Source: Flavobacterium fluviatile (GTDB lineage: Bacteria; Bacteroidota; Bacteroidia; Flavobacteriales; Flavobacteriaceae). From it: a stretch of 64,000 nucleotides of DNA. The stretch covers positions 1-64,000 of the forward strand of contig NZ_JAADZW010000020.1 in the NCBI RefSeq assembly GCF_010645065.1, in the 5' to 3' direction. A program made the translations under genes and the position numbers. Positions 42,699-50,078 of the stretch are shown here, piece after piece (position 1 is the first letter of the stretch; every line of letters starts with the position of its first letter). The notes beneath the pieces were generated by a model. That model saw nothing but the letters and a program-made list of their open reading frames with translations. It searched no databases and was not told where the DNA came from.

Positions 42699-43292
42699 AT
42701 GTCAGAATTTTGGATTTATTTTCAGATCGGTTTAAAGCATGTTTTAGATATTCATGCTTATGACCATGTATTGTTTTTAATGGCTTTGGCAACGCCTTAC
42801 ACGTTTAAAGACTGGAAACGTATTTTGCTGTTGGTGACCATGTTTACCATTGGGCACACATTAGCACTATTGCTTTCTGTTTTTGGAATTATAGCTGTTA
42901 AAGCAAATCTGGTAGAGTTTTTAATTCCGGTTACCATTTTAATAACTGCATTTTTTAATCTCTTTACTGCCGGAAAAGCATCCAAAAATGAAAGTGTTAA
43001 TATTGTCTTTTTTCTGACACTGTTCTTTGGTATTATACACGGACTTGGATTTTCAAATTATTTTAAAACAATTTTAGGAGGCACCGCTTCTTCAAAATTA
43101 GTACCTTTATTGGAATTTGCTCTCGGTATTGAAGCGGCACAGTTAATCGTGGTTTTTGTGGTTTTGGTACTTTCATATATCGTACAGACTGTATTTCGTT
43201 TTTCAAAACGTGACTGGGCACTTGTAATGTCGGCTTTTATTATTGGAGTTGTAATTCCGATGATTGTGGAAAGCCCTATTTGGAACAGATAA
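42699..43292 (+). CDS. HupE/UreJ-family membrane protein
   Basis: A 197-residue polytopic membrane protein of the HupE/UreJ family. The start FQIGLKHVLDIHAYDHVLFLMALA holds the histidine-aspartate pattern (HVxDxHAYDH) of this family, and about six helices follow, with FGIIHGLGFSNYF near the middle. Related proteins transport nickel or cobalt for hydrogenase or urease. There is no hydrogenase or urease gene in the window, so the metal is uncertain. It precedes dCMP deaminase by a few bases. Confidence 0.85.
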   Translation: MSEFWIYFQIGLKHVLDIHAYDHVLFLMALATPYTFKDWKRILLLVTMFTIGHTLALLLSVFGIIAVKANLVEFLIPVTILITAFFNLFTAGKASKNESVNIVFFLTLFFGIIHGLGFSNYFKTILGGTASSKLVPLLEFALGIEAAQLIVVFVVLVLSYIVQTVFRFSKRDWALVMSAFIIGVVIPMIVESPIWNR

Positions 43293-43296
43293 ATTA

Positions 43297-43728
43297 ATGG
43301 AGATAAAAAAATTGAACAAATACGACAAAGCATATTTACGAATAGCCAGGGAATGGGGTTCGCTGTCGTATTGTAAACGCAAACAGGTAGGTGCAATCAT
43401 TGTAAAGGACAGAATGATTATTTCTGATGGATACAATGGAACACCTACCGGATTCGAAAATTGCTGTGAAGACGAAAACGGATTAACGCGCTGGGATGTT
43501 TTGCATGCTGAGGCAAATGCGATTCTGAAGGTCGCCAGGTCAACACAATCCTGTGAAGGTGCGACTTTATACATTACGCTTTCACCTTGTAAAGAATGCA
43601 GCAAGCTTATACATCAGTCAGGTATAAAAAGAGTAGTGTACCAAAACGGATATCGTGATGATTCAGGAATCCAGTTTTTAATAAAAGCGGGCGTTGAGGT
43701 AGAGCATATTCCTGATTTAGAAGAATAA
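43297..43728 (+). CDS. Deoxycytidylate (dCMP) deaminase
   Basis: A 143-residue deoxycytidylate deaminase, turning dCMP to dUMP for thymidylate supply. The start at 43297 gives MEIKKLNKYDKAYLRIAREW; an in-frame ATG 33 bases upstream lies inside the HupE/UreJ gene. The zinc site is complete: H70-A-E72 (LHAEANAILK) and C98/C101 (SPCKECSKLI). KRKQVGAIIVKDRMIISDGYNGTP is also typical. It is 4 bases after HupE/UreJ and its stop overlaps the start of the protease gene by one base (TAATG). Confidence 0.95.
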   Translation: MEIKKLNKYDKAYLRIAREWGSLSYCKRKQVGAIIVKDRMIISDGYNGTPTGFENCCEDENGLTRWDVLHAEANAILKVARSTQSCEGATLYITLSPCKECSKLIHQSGIKRVVYQNGYRDDSGIQFLIKAGVEVEHIPDLEE

Positions 43729-45305
43729 TGAAATTCAATTCAAAATATTTGCCAATCGTTATCGGAGCAGCGTTTGCTCTTGGAACTGTTCTCGGTGGTC
43801 TGATGAATGCCCCGGCAGAAGATACTCTTTTGGCTAAAAATTACTCCAAAACTAAGCTGAATAAACTGATTGATTTTATCAATAATGAATATGTAGATAG
43901 TGTTAATACAGACTCGATTGTAAATCTTACCGTAGATAATATTTTGTCCAAATTAGATCCGCATTCTGTTTATATTCCGCCCAGTGAACAGGCTGAAGTC
44001 GCCGAAAGTATGAAAGGTGATTTCGTAGGCGTAGGAATTAATTTTTACATGTATAAAGATTCTGTTGCGATCATAAAACCTGTTGAAAACGGCCCTTCGG
44101 CGAGAGCGGGAATAAAATCGGGTGACCGCATTTTATATGCCGGAAAAACGAAATTATTTGGAAGAAAATTGCCTTCCGATAGTTTGTTTGCCAAACTAAA
44201 AGGAACAAAAGGTTCTGAAATTGAATTGACTGTTTTTAGAAAATCGGAACATAAGAAACTGAAGTTTAAAATCAAAAGAGATGTCATTCCGCTAAAAAGC
44301 GTAGATGCATCTTTGTTGCTTGATAATAAAACCGGATACATCAAAATCAATCGTTTTGCCGAAACAACTTATGATGAGTTTAAAGTTGGCTTAACAAGGT
44401 TAAAACAAAAAGGAATTCACTCGCTTGTAATCGATCTTCGTGATAACGGCGGTGGATATATGGAAGAAGCTGTAGCTATTGCGGATGAATTTTTAAAAGA
44501 CAAACAGCTGATTGTTTTTACTAAAAACAAAAATGGCAGTACCGAAAAAACATATGCTACAAAAAGCGGAAGTTTTGAAACGGGAAAGGTAACGGTTTTG
44601 ATTAATGAAAACAGTGCCTCGGCAAGTGAAATCCTGGCGGGTGCTATTCAGGATAATGATCGCGGAACAATTGTTGGAAGACGTTCTTTTGGAAAAGGTC
44701 TGGTACAGCGCGAAATGGATTTCAATGATGGTTCTGCAGTTAGGTTAACCGTTGCAAGATATTATACCCCAACCGGAAGATCTATTCAAAAACCATACTC
44801 GAAGGGAAATGATGAATACTTTAAAGAGTCAGAAGCGAGAATAAAATCAGGAGAGTTGTATGCAAAAGACAGCATAAAAGTAGCTGATTCTTTGAAATTT
44901 AAAACGCCAAAAGGAAAAATAGTTTACGGTGGAGGAGGAATTGTCCCGGATGTATTCGTTCCAATGGAAGCAGAACACGGTAATGAAAACGTAGCGTATT
45001 TGCTGCAAACCGGAATCGTCGGGCATTTTGTTTTTGAAGAATTGGATAAAAACAGAAATGCTTTTGCAGGACTTCATTTTAATATGTTTTTGGACAAGAT
45101 GAAAAAATCGGATATTTATTTTAAAAAATTTCAAAATTACATTTTTATGACAGGCCTGGATCTGAAGTTAGATAAAACCAAAGATCTGGTCAACCGCTAT
45201 ATCACTGCCGAATTTGCCCGTCAATTATATGGTGAATTGTATTATTACGATGTGATTTTAAAAGAGGATGCCATGATTAAAAAGGTGCTGAGTTTAAGGA
45301 AATAA
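43728..45305 (+). CDS. S41 C-terminal processing peptidase
   Basis: A 525-residue periplasmic processing protease of the CtpA/Prc family, anchored by an N-terminal hydrophobic segment (residues about 8-28). A PDZ domain spans about 95-180 (FVGVGINFYMYKDSVAII, GPSARAGIKSGDRIL). The Ser/Lys dyad falls at S298 (NENSASASEILAGA) and K323 (RRSFGKGLVQ), with D309 in between, at the same spacing as in E. coli Prc. A C-terminal extension of about 150 residues follows. It probably trims or degrades envelope proteins. Confidence 0.95.
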   Translation: MKFNSKYLPIVIGAAFALGTVLGGLMNAPAEDTLLAKNYSKTKLNKLIDFINNEYVDSVNTDSIVNLTVDNILSKLDPHSVYIPPSEQAEVAESMKGDFVGVGINFYMYKDSVAIIKPVENGPSARAGIKSGDRILYAGKTKLFGRKLPSDSLFAKLKGTKGSEIELTVFRKSEHKKLKFKIKRDVIPLKSVDASLLLDNKTGYIKINRFAETTYDEFKVGLTRLKQKGIHSLVIDLRDNGGGYMEEAVAIADEFLKDKQLIVFTKNKNGSTEKTYATKSGSFETGKVTVLINENSASASEILAGAIQDNDRGTIVGRRSFGKGLVQREMDFNDGSAVRLTVARYYTPTGRSIQKPYSKGNDEYFKESEARIKSGELYAKDSIKVADSLKFKTPKGKIVYGGGGIVPDVFVPMEAEHGNENVAYLLQTGIVGHFVFEELDKNRNAFAGLHFNMFLDKMKKSDIYFKKFQNYIFMTGLDLKLDKTKDLVNRYITAEFARQLYGELYYYDVILKEDAMIKKVLSLRK

Positions 45306-45323
45306 TCTTATAATTTTTTTCTA

Positions 45324-45689
45324 ATGAAAACAGAAACTGTTGTAAATGCTGAAATTGAACTTCTGACAGCTGTCAAAAAAGCGGATATTTCTGTTTTAGA
45401 AAAGATGCTGCATGATGATTTGCTGTTCAATTTACCGGATGGGAACACCATTACCAAAGAATTTGATTTGAGTTCATATCGTTCCGGTAAAATGAAAATC
45501 GATTCACTGGAAGCTTCGGATCAAATTGTAAATATAGTTGGTGATACTGCTGTCGTTGCCGTAACCGTTTCTTTAAAAGGAGCGTTTGATAATAATCCGA
45601 TAAGTGGTGCTTTTCGTTATATCAGGGTCTGGAAACAATTCGATGAAAGTTTAAAAGTAATAGCTGGAAGCTGTGTCGCTTTGCAATAA
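45324..45689 (+). CDS. NTF2-like (DUF4440-type) protein
   Basis: A 121-residue SnoaL/NTF2-like fold protein: N-terminal helix VNAEIELLTAVKKADISVLEKML, HDDLLFNLPDGNTI, then strands (VAVTVSLKGAF, FRYIRVWKQF, IAGSCVALQ) that would form the curved sheet. No catalytic residues can be assigned. It is 18 bases after the protease and 16 before the lipoprotein, so the three may be co-transcribed. Confidence 0.8.
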   Translation: MKTETVVNAEIELLTAVKKADISVLEKMLHDDLLFNLPDGNTITKEFDLSSYRSGKMKIDSLEASDQIVNIVGDTAVVAVTVSLKGAFDNNPISGAFRYIRVWKQFDESLKVIAGSCVALQ

Positions 45690-45705
45690 AATAATAAAAA
45701 CAAAC

Positions 45706-46017
45706 ATGAAAAATCTAATAAAAATAAGCTTTCTATTCATGTTAATGACTTTTGCAATTTCATGCGCAACGATGAAAGGAAACAATACCGTTTCAGGAAA
45801 AGTAGATTTAATAGAAGCTGGAAAAGATGGATATACAGCTAAAATCACTACTGATGCAAAGGAAGTTTATTTTGCGACAATCAGCATTGTAAATGTTGGC
45901 GGACCTCAAAACTATAAACAATTGAAAATTGGTGATGAAGTTTCAGTAAAAGGCGAAATCTGGAAAACCCAAGATGAAAAACATATCAAGGTTACTGAAA
46001 TCATTTCGGTTAAGTAA
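45706..46017 (+). CDS. Small lipoprotein, unknown function
   Basis: A 103-residue lipoprotein. The start at 45706 gives MKNLIKISFLFMLMTFAISC with lipidated Cys20, followed by ATMKGNNTVSGKVDLIEAG. The mature part is a single small beta-domain (YTAKITTDAKEVYFATISIV, EVSVKGEIWKTQDEKHIKVTEI) with alternating strands like an OB-fold. No homologous function is known to me. The CATATAAGT inverted repeat starts 18 bases after its stop. Confidence 0.75.
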   Translation: MKNLIKISFLFMLMTFAISCATMKGNNTVSGKVDLIEAGKDGYTAKITTDAKEVYFATISIVNVGGPQNYKQLKIGDEVSVKGEIWKTQDEKHIKVTEIISVK

Positions 46018-46034
46018 GAAGAAATCATAAAAAC

Positions 46035-46109
46035 AACCATATAAGTGATATAAGTTCATTTAATCTATGCGCAAAAAGCATATATGTACTTATATTAATT
46101 ATATGGTTT
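46035..46109 (+). repeat. CATATAAGT nested inverted repeat, copy B
   Basis: Arms starting AACCATATAAGTGATATAAG and ending TTATATGGTTT pair across a short ATGC/GCAT loop with a few mismatches and one G-U. Same family as at 30504 and 61301, again immediately after a plus-strand stop codon. Confidence 0.75.
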
Positions 46110-46126
46110 AATAATTTTATAAGATT

Positions 46127-46732
46127 TTATCGAATGCTATCATGTGCATGAGTCTGCACGCCGTTATTCCATAAAGTAAGAATATCTGTAGCAACAGCAG
46201 CTCCGCTTCCGGCTGCAATCGCTAATTGGCTTCTCCAGCCTGCCAAAGTTCCAATGACATAAATTCCGTCGGTTACTTTATGGTCTTCGTTTTTAAGCTG
46301 AATACGTTGTTTTTCGGGTAAAGCTTTTTTATGCGGTTCAACAAATTGCATCAAACCTTCGATGTCAAAAGTATTGGCAGAACCAATCCCGATAACGATA
46401 TTTTTTGTCTGATAAGCATTTTTGTTCGTAATTACCTTAAATTCAGGATAAGTGCCCTCGATTTTAATTACTTTTTCATTCGGGATCTGAGAAATGTGCG
46501 GATAGGTCTGAGCCAAATCCTGAGTGCTTTCGAGTAATAACTCGGAGCCTAATTTACCCGGGCTTATTCCGTAAGCATTATAGAAAATTGCTTCCTGTAA
46601 AGAAGAACTTTTTTGATGTGTAAAAATTCCGATTTTTTTATCGGTTACAAAAGTTTTGTTTTTGGCAGAACCTAAAACCAGTGCACATGACATGCCTGAA
46701 ACGCCTCCGCCAACAATTAAAACGTCAAACAT
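46127..46732 (-). CDS. Short FAD-dependent pyridine nucleotide-type oxidoreductase
   Basis: A 201-residue protein with the N-terminal dinucleotide-binding motif MFDVLIVGGGVSGMSCALVL and the C-terminal FAD-binding block DGIYVIGTLAGWRSQLAIAAGSGAAVA. These are the two ends of thioredoxin-reductase-like enzymes, but the central NAD(P)-binding domain is missing, and there is no CxxC. It is therefore a reduced, single-domain relative. Its electron partner is unknown. It is one base downstream of the small membrane protein gene. Confidence 0.82.
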   Translation of the reverse strand: MFDVLIVGGGVSGMSCALVLGSAKNKTFVTDKKIGIFTHQKSSSLQEAIFYNAYGISPGKLGSELLLESTQDLAQTYPHISQIPNEKVIKIEGTYPEFKVITNKNAYQTKNIVIGIGSANTFDIEGLMQFVEPHKKALPEKQRIQLKNEDHKVTDGIYVIGTLAGWRSQLAIAAGSGAAVATDILTLWNNGVQTHAHDSIR

Positions 46733-46733
46733 A

Positions 46734-46934
46734 TTATCTTCCGTTTGTTTTTTCTTCTATTTTTTTTGAAATTCTAAAAATCAAAAGAATTAAAACGGCA
46801 CAAAATGAAGCAGCGACTCCAATAAGAGCAACAGCACTGTCTCCTTCAAACGGATTTTGAAAGTCAAGCTGCGTAATGTTAAAGACGATTAAAGCTATTG
46901 CCAAAACCACTAAGATGGAAGTAAAGATTTTCAT
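46734..46934 (-). CDS. Small two-helix membrane protein
   Basis: A 66-residue protein with two transmembrane helices (ILVVLAIALIVFNITQL and VALIGVAASFCAVLILLIF) joined by DFQNPFEGDSA and a basic tail (RISKKIEEKTNGR). It is one base upstream of the FAD protein gene and likely co-transcribed with it, so the two may act together at the inner membrane. Function is unknown. Confidence 0.7.
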   Translation of the reverse strand: MKIFTSILVVLAIALIVFNITQLDFQNPFEGDSAVALIGVAASFCAVLILLIFRISKKIEEKTNGR

Positions 46935-47021
46935 AGGATTATTTGTTTGTCTAAAATAATAAAGCAGAGCTTTTTGAGCTGTATTTTAGAATTTTATGGA
47001 GCAAATTTAAAAAAATATCCT

Positions 47022-47600
47022 TTAGACGAACAAACCTTTAACATTAGCTGCAAATAATTTAACAGCTATTGCTAAGAGAATTACCCCAAATGTCTTGCGA
47101 ACCACTCCAAGTCCGTTTTCACCCAGTAAATTTTCAATCTTTTTGGAAGACTTTAAAACAATATAAACTAAGATGATATTCAATAAAATTGCAATAATAA
47201 TGTTAATAGTGTGAAATTGAGATCGTAACGAAAGCAAGGTGGTCATAGTTCCTGCTCCTGCAATTAAAGGGAAAGCCAATGGAACAATTGAGGCCGACCC
47301 GGGTTCTTCATCACGGTAAATACGAATTCCCAAAATCATTTCCAGGGCAAGGAAGAATAATACAAAAGAACCAGCAACGGCAAATGAGTGCACATCAATA
47401 CCTATAAGATTAAGTAGTCCTTCTCCAACAAACAAAAAAACAATCATAATTGCACCAGCAACAAGAGATGCTTTCTCTGATTCGATATGTCCAACTTTTG
47501 CTCTTAAATCTACAATAATTGGTATAGAACCTACAATATCAATTACGGCAAAAAGGACCATACTCACCGTAATGATTTCTTTAAAGTTGATTTCTAACAT
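47022..47600 (-). CDS. MarC-family integral membrane protein
   Basis: A 192-residue inner-membrane protein with about six transmembrane helices. The start at 47600 gives MLEINFKEIITVSMVLFAVIDIVGSIPIIVDL with the family hallmark near the N-terminus; an in-frame ATG 36 bases upstream would add 12 polar residues. The ALEMILGIRIY and IVPLAFPLIAGAGTMTTLLS motifs are typical of MarC/UPF0056. Role is unknown; despite the name, E. coli MarC is not an antibiotic-resistance factor. The gene stands alone. Confidence 0.92.
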   Translation of the reverse strand: MLEINFKEIITVSMVLFAVIDIVGSIPIIVDLRAKVGHIESEKASLVAGAIMIVFLFVGEGLLNLIGIDVHSFAVAGSFVLFFLALEMILGIRIYRDEEPGSASIVPLAFPLIAGAGTMTTLLSLRSQFHTINIIIAILLNIILVYIVLKSSKKIENLLGENGLGVVRKTFGVILLAIAVKLFAANVKGLFV

Positions 47601-47744
47601 ATTGCTTTGATTTTGAGTGATTAAAAACTTGTGCAAAAGTAATTAATAAAGTTATGTGTTTTTTCATTACACTGAATTTTTGTTATAAAAACACGTTTTG
47701 TTGGTTAAATAGGTAATATTTGTAACTTTTATGAATTTTGCCAC

Positions 47745-47852
47745 AGAGTTTCACAAAGATTTTCGCAAAGATTCACGAAGTAATATTTTTAAATATTTAT
47801 AAACAGAAAATCTGTGAAAATTTGAGGAAGCCCCTGCGAATCTCTGCGGTAA
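47745..47852. repeat. CACAAAG/GCAAAG inverted repeat
   Basis: The left arm GCCACAGAGTTTCACAAAG with GCAAAGATTCACG, and the right arm with GAATCTCTGCGG, belong to the same nested family as 8249-8386. It fills the gap upstream of the DUF3109 gene. Confidence 0.7.
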
Positions 47853-47912
47853 ATTTTTTATGTCTATTCTTTGACTATCTTTGCACTTTATAAATTTCAG
47901 TATTTTATTATC

Positions 47913-48482
47913 ATGTTTCAATTAGGGAAAACCATTATTTCAGAAGACATTCTGGAAAAAGAATTTGTGTGCAACTTATCAGCCTGTAAAGGAGCCTGCT
48001 GTGTTGACGGTGACGCCGGTGCTCCTTTGAGTGAAGCAGAAACCAAAATCCTGGAAGATATATATCCTAAAATAAAACCTTTTCTGCGTAAAGAAGGAAT
48101 TGAAGCTATCGAAACACAGGGATCATGGGTAAAAGGTACCGACGGGGATCTTGAGACGCCGCTAATCGATAATAAAGATTGCGCTTATGTAATTTTTGAT
48201 GGTAAAACTGCTCTTTGCGGAATCGAACAAGCCTATAACCAAGGAATAGTGGACTGGAAAAAACCTGTTTCCTGTCATTTGTACCCAATCCGTGTTAAAG
48301 ACTTTTCAGAGTTTGCTGCAGTAAATTATGATAAATGGGATATTTGTGACGATGCCTGTTCTTTGGGAAAAGAACTCGAAGTTCCCGTTTATAAATTTGT
48401 CAAGGAAGCGCTTATTCGACGTTTTGGTGAAGACTGGTATATTGAACTGGAAAAGGTTGCTGAAGAGAATAAAAAAGTATAA
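47913..48482 (+). CDS. DUF3109 family cysteine-rich protein
   Basis: A 189-residue DUF3109 protein. The start at 47913 gives MFQLGKTIISEDILEKEFVC; the longer frame starts in the repeat spacer. Cysteines cluster in CNLSACKGACCVDGDAGAPLS, then CAYVIF, CGIEQA, CHLYPIRV and CDDACSLG, resembling the YkgJ/Fe-S or zinc-binding family. FDGKTALCGIEQAYNQGIVDWKKPVSCHLYPIRV is characteristic. The function is unknown, but the cysteine set suggests a metal cluster. Confidence 0.88.
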   Translation: MFQLGKTIISEDILEKEFVCNLSACKGACCVDGDAGAPLSEAETKILEDIYPKIKPFLRKEGIEAIETQGSWVKGTDGDLETPLIDNKDCAYVIFDGKTALCGIEQAYNQGIVDWKKPVSCHLYPIRVKDFSEFAAVNYDKWDICDDACSLGKELEVPVYKFVKEALIRRFGEDWYIELEKVAEENKKV

Positions 48483-48815
48483 AATTCACACCTTTATTTA
48501 CTTATTATTTTGATGTTTTTTAACTCAAAAAACAAATTTTTTAACTCAAAAAAAACTTTTTAAAACATTCTTAAATTAATTGGTTCTTATTCCAAAAAGC
48601 CTATATTTTACGGGGCTTTAGAGGATAATAGTGATTATTAAGTATTTGATTTTCAGTAAATTGAATATTGTGTGAAAAAGGTTTCAATTTTTACCTTTGT
48701 TAAAAACTACATCGAATTGTGAATAAGTTTGGCTTTCATTTTTGGCGATAAATGACAATCTTTGTAATCGTTCTGAATAAGGGGAAATTCATTATAAAAA
48801 TTAAACAAAAATACA
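48483..48815. other. Spacer upstream of nrdB with 21-bp-phased direct repeats
   Basis: Two copies of TTTTTTAACTCAAAAAA begin at 48516 and 48537, a 21-bp interval or two helical turns, in the first part of the gap. The rest is AT-rich and should contain the nrdB promoter. I could not assign a confident NrdR-type site. No gene is supported. Confidence 0.5.
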
Positions 48816-49793
48816 ATGTCACAAGTTGAACCAATTTTACAAGAAAATAAGAATCGCTTTGTTATTTTTCCAATTAAACATCATGATATTTGGGAATGGT
48901 ATAAGAAAATGGAAGCTAGCTTCTGGACTGCCGAAGAAATCGATTTGCATCAGGACTTGACAGATTGGAACAATAAACTAAGTGACGACGAAAGATATTT
49001 TATCAAACACATTTTAGCATTCTTTGCTGCTTCTGACGGAATCGTAAATGAAAATCTTGCTGAGAACTTTGTGAATGAAGTTCAATATGCTGAAGCGAAA
49101 TTTTTCTATGGTTTTCAGATTATGATGGAAAATATTCATAGTGAAACCTATTCTTTATTAATCGATACTTACGTTAAAGATGAAACCGAAAAGGCAGAAT
49201 TATTTAATGCTTTGGAAGTTTTTCCTGCAATCGCAAAAAAAGGGGAGTGGGCTTTAAAATGGATCGAATCAGATTCGTTTGCTGAAAGACTTATTGCTTT
49301 TGCTGCTGTTGAAGGAATCTTTTTCTCTGGAGCTTTCTGTTCAATTTATTGGTTGAAAAAGCGTGGTTTGATGCCAGGTTTGACTTTTTCTAACGAATTG
49401 ATTTCGCGTGACGAAGGCGTACATTGTGACTTTGCAGTGCACTTGCACAACCACCACCTGATCAATAAAGTACCAAAAGAAAGAATTAAGGAAATCATCG
49501 TTGATGCTTTGGATATCGAAAGAGAGTTTGTAACTGAATCTCTTCCGGTAAGTTTGATTGGGATGAATGCTGCCCTAATGACACAGTATTTAGAATTTGT
49601 CGCTGACAGATTATTAGTAGAATTAGGCTGCGAACGTGTTTACGGATCAGCGAATCCGTTTGATTTCATGGACATGATTTCTCTTCAGGGAAAAACTAAT
49701 TTCTTTGAAAAACGTGTTGCGGAGTATCAAAAATCAGGTGTGATGAACACAGACAGTGATGCTCAGAAAATATCGTTTGACGCAGATTTTTAA
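48816..49793 (+). CDS. nrdB: Ribonucleoside-diphosphate reductase subunit beta, class I
   Basis: A 325-residue small subunit of class I ribonucleotide reductase. It carries both metal-binding motifs: ENIHSETYSLLID (first E-x-x-H, with the radical tyrosine four residues after the histidine) and EGIFFSGAFCSIYW with EGVHCDFAVHL (second). This matches the tyrosyl-radical type. It reduces ribonucleotides to deoxyribonucleotides with the NrdA subunit encoded 285 bases downstream. The order nrdB-nrdA is the usual one here. Confidence 0.96.
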   Translation: MSQVEPILQENKNRFVIFPIKHHDIWEWYKKMEASFWTAEEIDLHQDLTDWNNKLSDDERYFIKHILAFFAASDGIVNENLAENFVNEVQYAEAKFFYGFQIMMENIHSETYSLLIDTYVKDETEKAELFNALEVFPAIAKKGEWALKWIESDSFAERLIAFAAVEGIFFSGAFCSIYWLKKRGLMPGLTFSNELISRDEGVHCDFAVHLHNHHLINKVPKERIKEIIVDALDIEREFVTESLPVSLIGMNAALMTQYLEFVADRLLVELGCERVYGSANPFDFMDMISLQGKTNFFEKRVAEYQKSGVMNTDSDAQKISFDADF

Positions 49794-50078
49794 AATAGAA
49801 AGTTACTGCATTTTAGTGATGACCACGAACACTAAAACACAATAAAATCAAGAGACGAAAGTTTCTATACTAAACAAAAATTTTAGATTGGATCTCATTC
49901 CCAAATCGAAGATCCGGTTGCATTTTTACGGTTTTTTCGTCTATATTTTAGATTGAAGAACGGATAACTATGGGGATTTTACAATTCTCAAAAAATAATT
50001 TAAAAACACGCAATGTTTAGTGTCGGAATTCATTTTCCGGTGCCTTTCATTTTTCAATAACTATAAAAAAGTAAGCTT
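49794..50078. other. nrdB-nrdA spacer
   Basis: A 285-base gap with no gene I can support. It contains a GGATCT...AGATCC hairpin with flanking T-G pairs at about 49890-49920, and two TTTTAGATTG copies about 75 bases apart. It may be an internal regulatory leader for nrdA. Confidence 0.45.

Noticed and set aside
42096..43292. Tellurite or hydrogenase operon from the TerB-like and HupE genes
   Set aside because: The two genes are divergent and no other ter, hyp, hup or ure gene is present in the window.
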